Shown: positions 5,282 to 5,608 of the stretch, in pieces
Layout: every line of letters begins with the position of its first letter
Position numbering within the stretch: the first letter of the stretch is position 1
Assembly: GCA_023422555.1 (NCBI GenBank)
Contig: JAFAGQ010000305.1
Location: 1-5,608 of the forward strand
DNA: 5,608 bases
Reading direction: 5' to 3'
From: Pseudomonadota bacterium
GTDB lineage: Bacteria > Pseudomonadota > Gammaproteobacteria > Burkholderiales > Burkholderiaceae_B
Notes under the pieces: model-generated
The model's database searches: none
Told to the model about the DNA's origin: nothing
What the model saw: only the letters and a program-made list of their open reading frames with translations
Program-made: the position numbers and the translations under genes

Positions 5282-5388
5282 TGGGGCGAAGTTAATGGGG
5301 CGAGTTTAATGGGCCGTTGTTAATCGCCCCACGGTTACGCCCCAACGTTAATGAGCCGAACTTAATGGCTCACCGTTAATAGCCCATG
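5277..5388. repeat. Eight-unit 14-bp tandem repeat (GTTAAT + GC-rich core) between convergent genes
   Basis: Units begin at 5277, 5291, 5305, 5319, 5333, 5347, 5361 and 5375. The TTAA is in exact 14-bp register in seven units; unit 5 is shifted by one base and reads TTAC. Examples are GTTAATGGGGCGAA (unit 1), GTTAATCGCCCCAC (unit 4) and GTTAATGAGCCGAA (unit 6). The first unit contains the TAA stop of the marR-type gene. The cores are complementary in pairs: 1 with 5, 2 with 4, 6 with 7, and 3 with 8. Hairpins TGGGGCGA/TCGCCCCA (5296-5303 with 5324-5331) and TGAGCC/GGCTCA (5352-5357 with 5367-5372) follow. No U-run is present. It may act as a bidirectional transcript end or a binding array. 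Confidence 0.85.
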
Positions 5389-5399
5389 CTCGACCAAAT

Positions 5400-5608
5400 T
5401 TATCGGTCCTGCCCATTGCCACTGTTGCTGCGCAGAGCATGTTCGCCCTGTTCGTAGACAACATTGGAACGACCCACAATGAGCGGATCAATCTTGCCAA
5501 TATTTGCCGCGTCTTTATTGGTGTAATTGAACTGCTGCAATACATAACGCATGGCATTCAGGCGGGCGCGCTTCTTGCAGTTGGACTTGACCACAATCCA
5601 TGGCGCAT
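5400..5608 (-). CDS. ppk2: Polyphosphate kinase 2 (PPK2), C-terminal part, cut by the window edge
   Basis: PPK2 transfers phosphate between polyphosphate and nucleoside diphosphates in the cytoplasm. Only the last 68-69 residues are present. They begin APWIVVKSNCKKRARLNAMR, the conserved PPK2 segment just after the lid region, continue YVLQQFNYTNKDAANIGKID and end with the DPLIVGR motif typical of the PPK2 C terminus, plus a polar tail of about 20 residues (GEHALRSNSGNGQDR). The Walker A and B motifs would lie to the right of the window. The stop (TAA, 5400-5402) is 11 bp from the 14-bp repeat array. The Cys in KSNCKKRAR replaces a residue that is usually acidic in homologues I recall, a minor variant. 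Confidence 0.88.
   Translation of the reverse strand, partial: APWIVVKSNCKKRARLNAMRYVLQQFNYTNKDAANIGKIDPLIVGRSNVVYEQGEHALRSNSGNGQDR

Noticed and set aside
5277..5388. Classic intrinsic terminator
   Set aside because: The hairpins are real, but no T-run follows on either strand, so I list the region as a structured repeat instead.

Overview
The window looks like chromosomal DNA of a betaproteobacterium, probably Burkholderiales/Alcaligenaceae (an Advenella-like organism would fit). This rests on moderate GC content, the look of the proteins, and an RpiR regulator paired with an isoaspartyl peptidase; the genus is a guess. There are six complete genes and one gene cut by the right edge. I see no tRNA, rRNA, insertion sequence or CRISPR array.

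Left block (1-1848, minus strand): a MurR/RpiR-type regulator (HTH plus SIS domain) is followed, with a 4-base ATGA stop/start overlap, by an isoaspartyl peptidase/L-asparaginase (iaaA). They form a translationally coupled operon that probably continues leftwards out of the window.

Centre (1849-2308): a 460-bp AT-rich divergent intergenic region lies between the rpiR-type gene and an Old Yellow Enzyme family oxidoreductase. It holds a family of 14-bp elements, TTTCnnnTGTGATT. Two exact copies lie 15 bp apart on the minus strand near rpiR. One exact and four degenerate copies lie on the plus strand, spaced 29, 29, 25 and 30 bp, and the last abuts the oxidoreductase start codon. A lipoprotein peptidase of the NlpC/P60 (MepS/Spr) type follows on the plus strand.

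Right block (4068-5281): a VOC (glyoxalase/extradiol-dioxygenase fold) protein on the minus strand is divergent from a MarR regulator on the plus strand. The VOC gene has a near-consensus sigma70 promoter whose -10 box overlaps a perfect 11+11-bp inverted repeat. A second copy of its 18-bp core (14/18 matches) lies directly before the marR start codon. This looks like a self-contained repressor/target module with a readable operator.

Right edge: between the convergent marR-type gene and the 3' end of a polyphosphate kinase 2 gene (ppk2) lies an array of eight 14-bp units (GTTAAT plus a GC-rich core). The cores are mutually complementary, so the array can fold into nested hairpins. The two regulatory repeat systems and this array are the most unusual parts of an otherwise ordinary housekeeping/accessory region.
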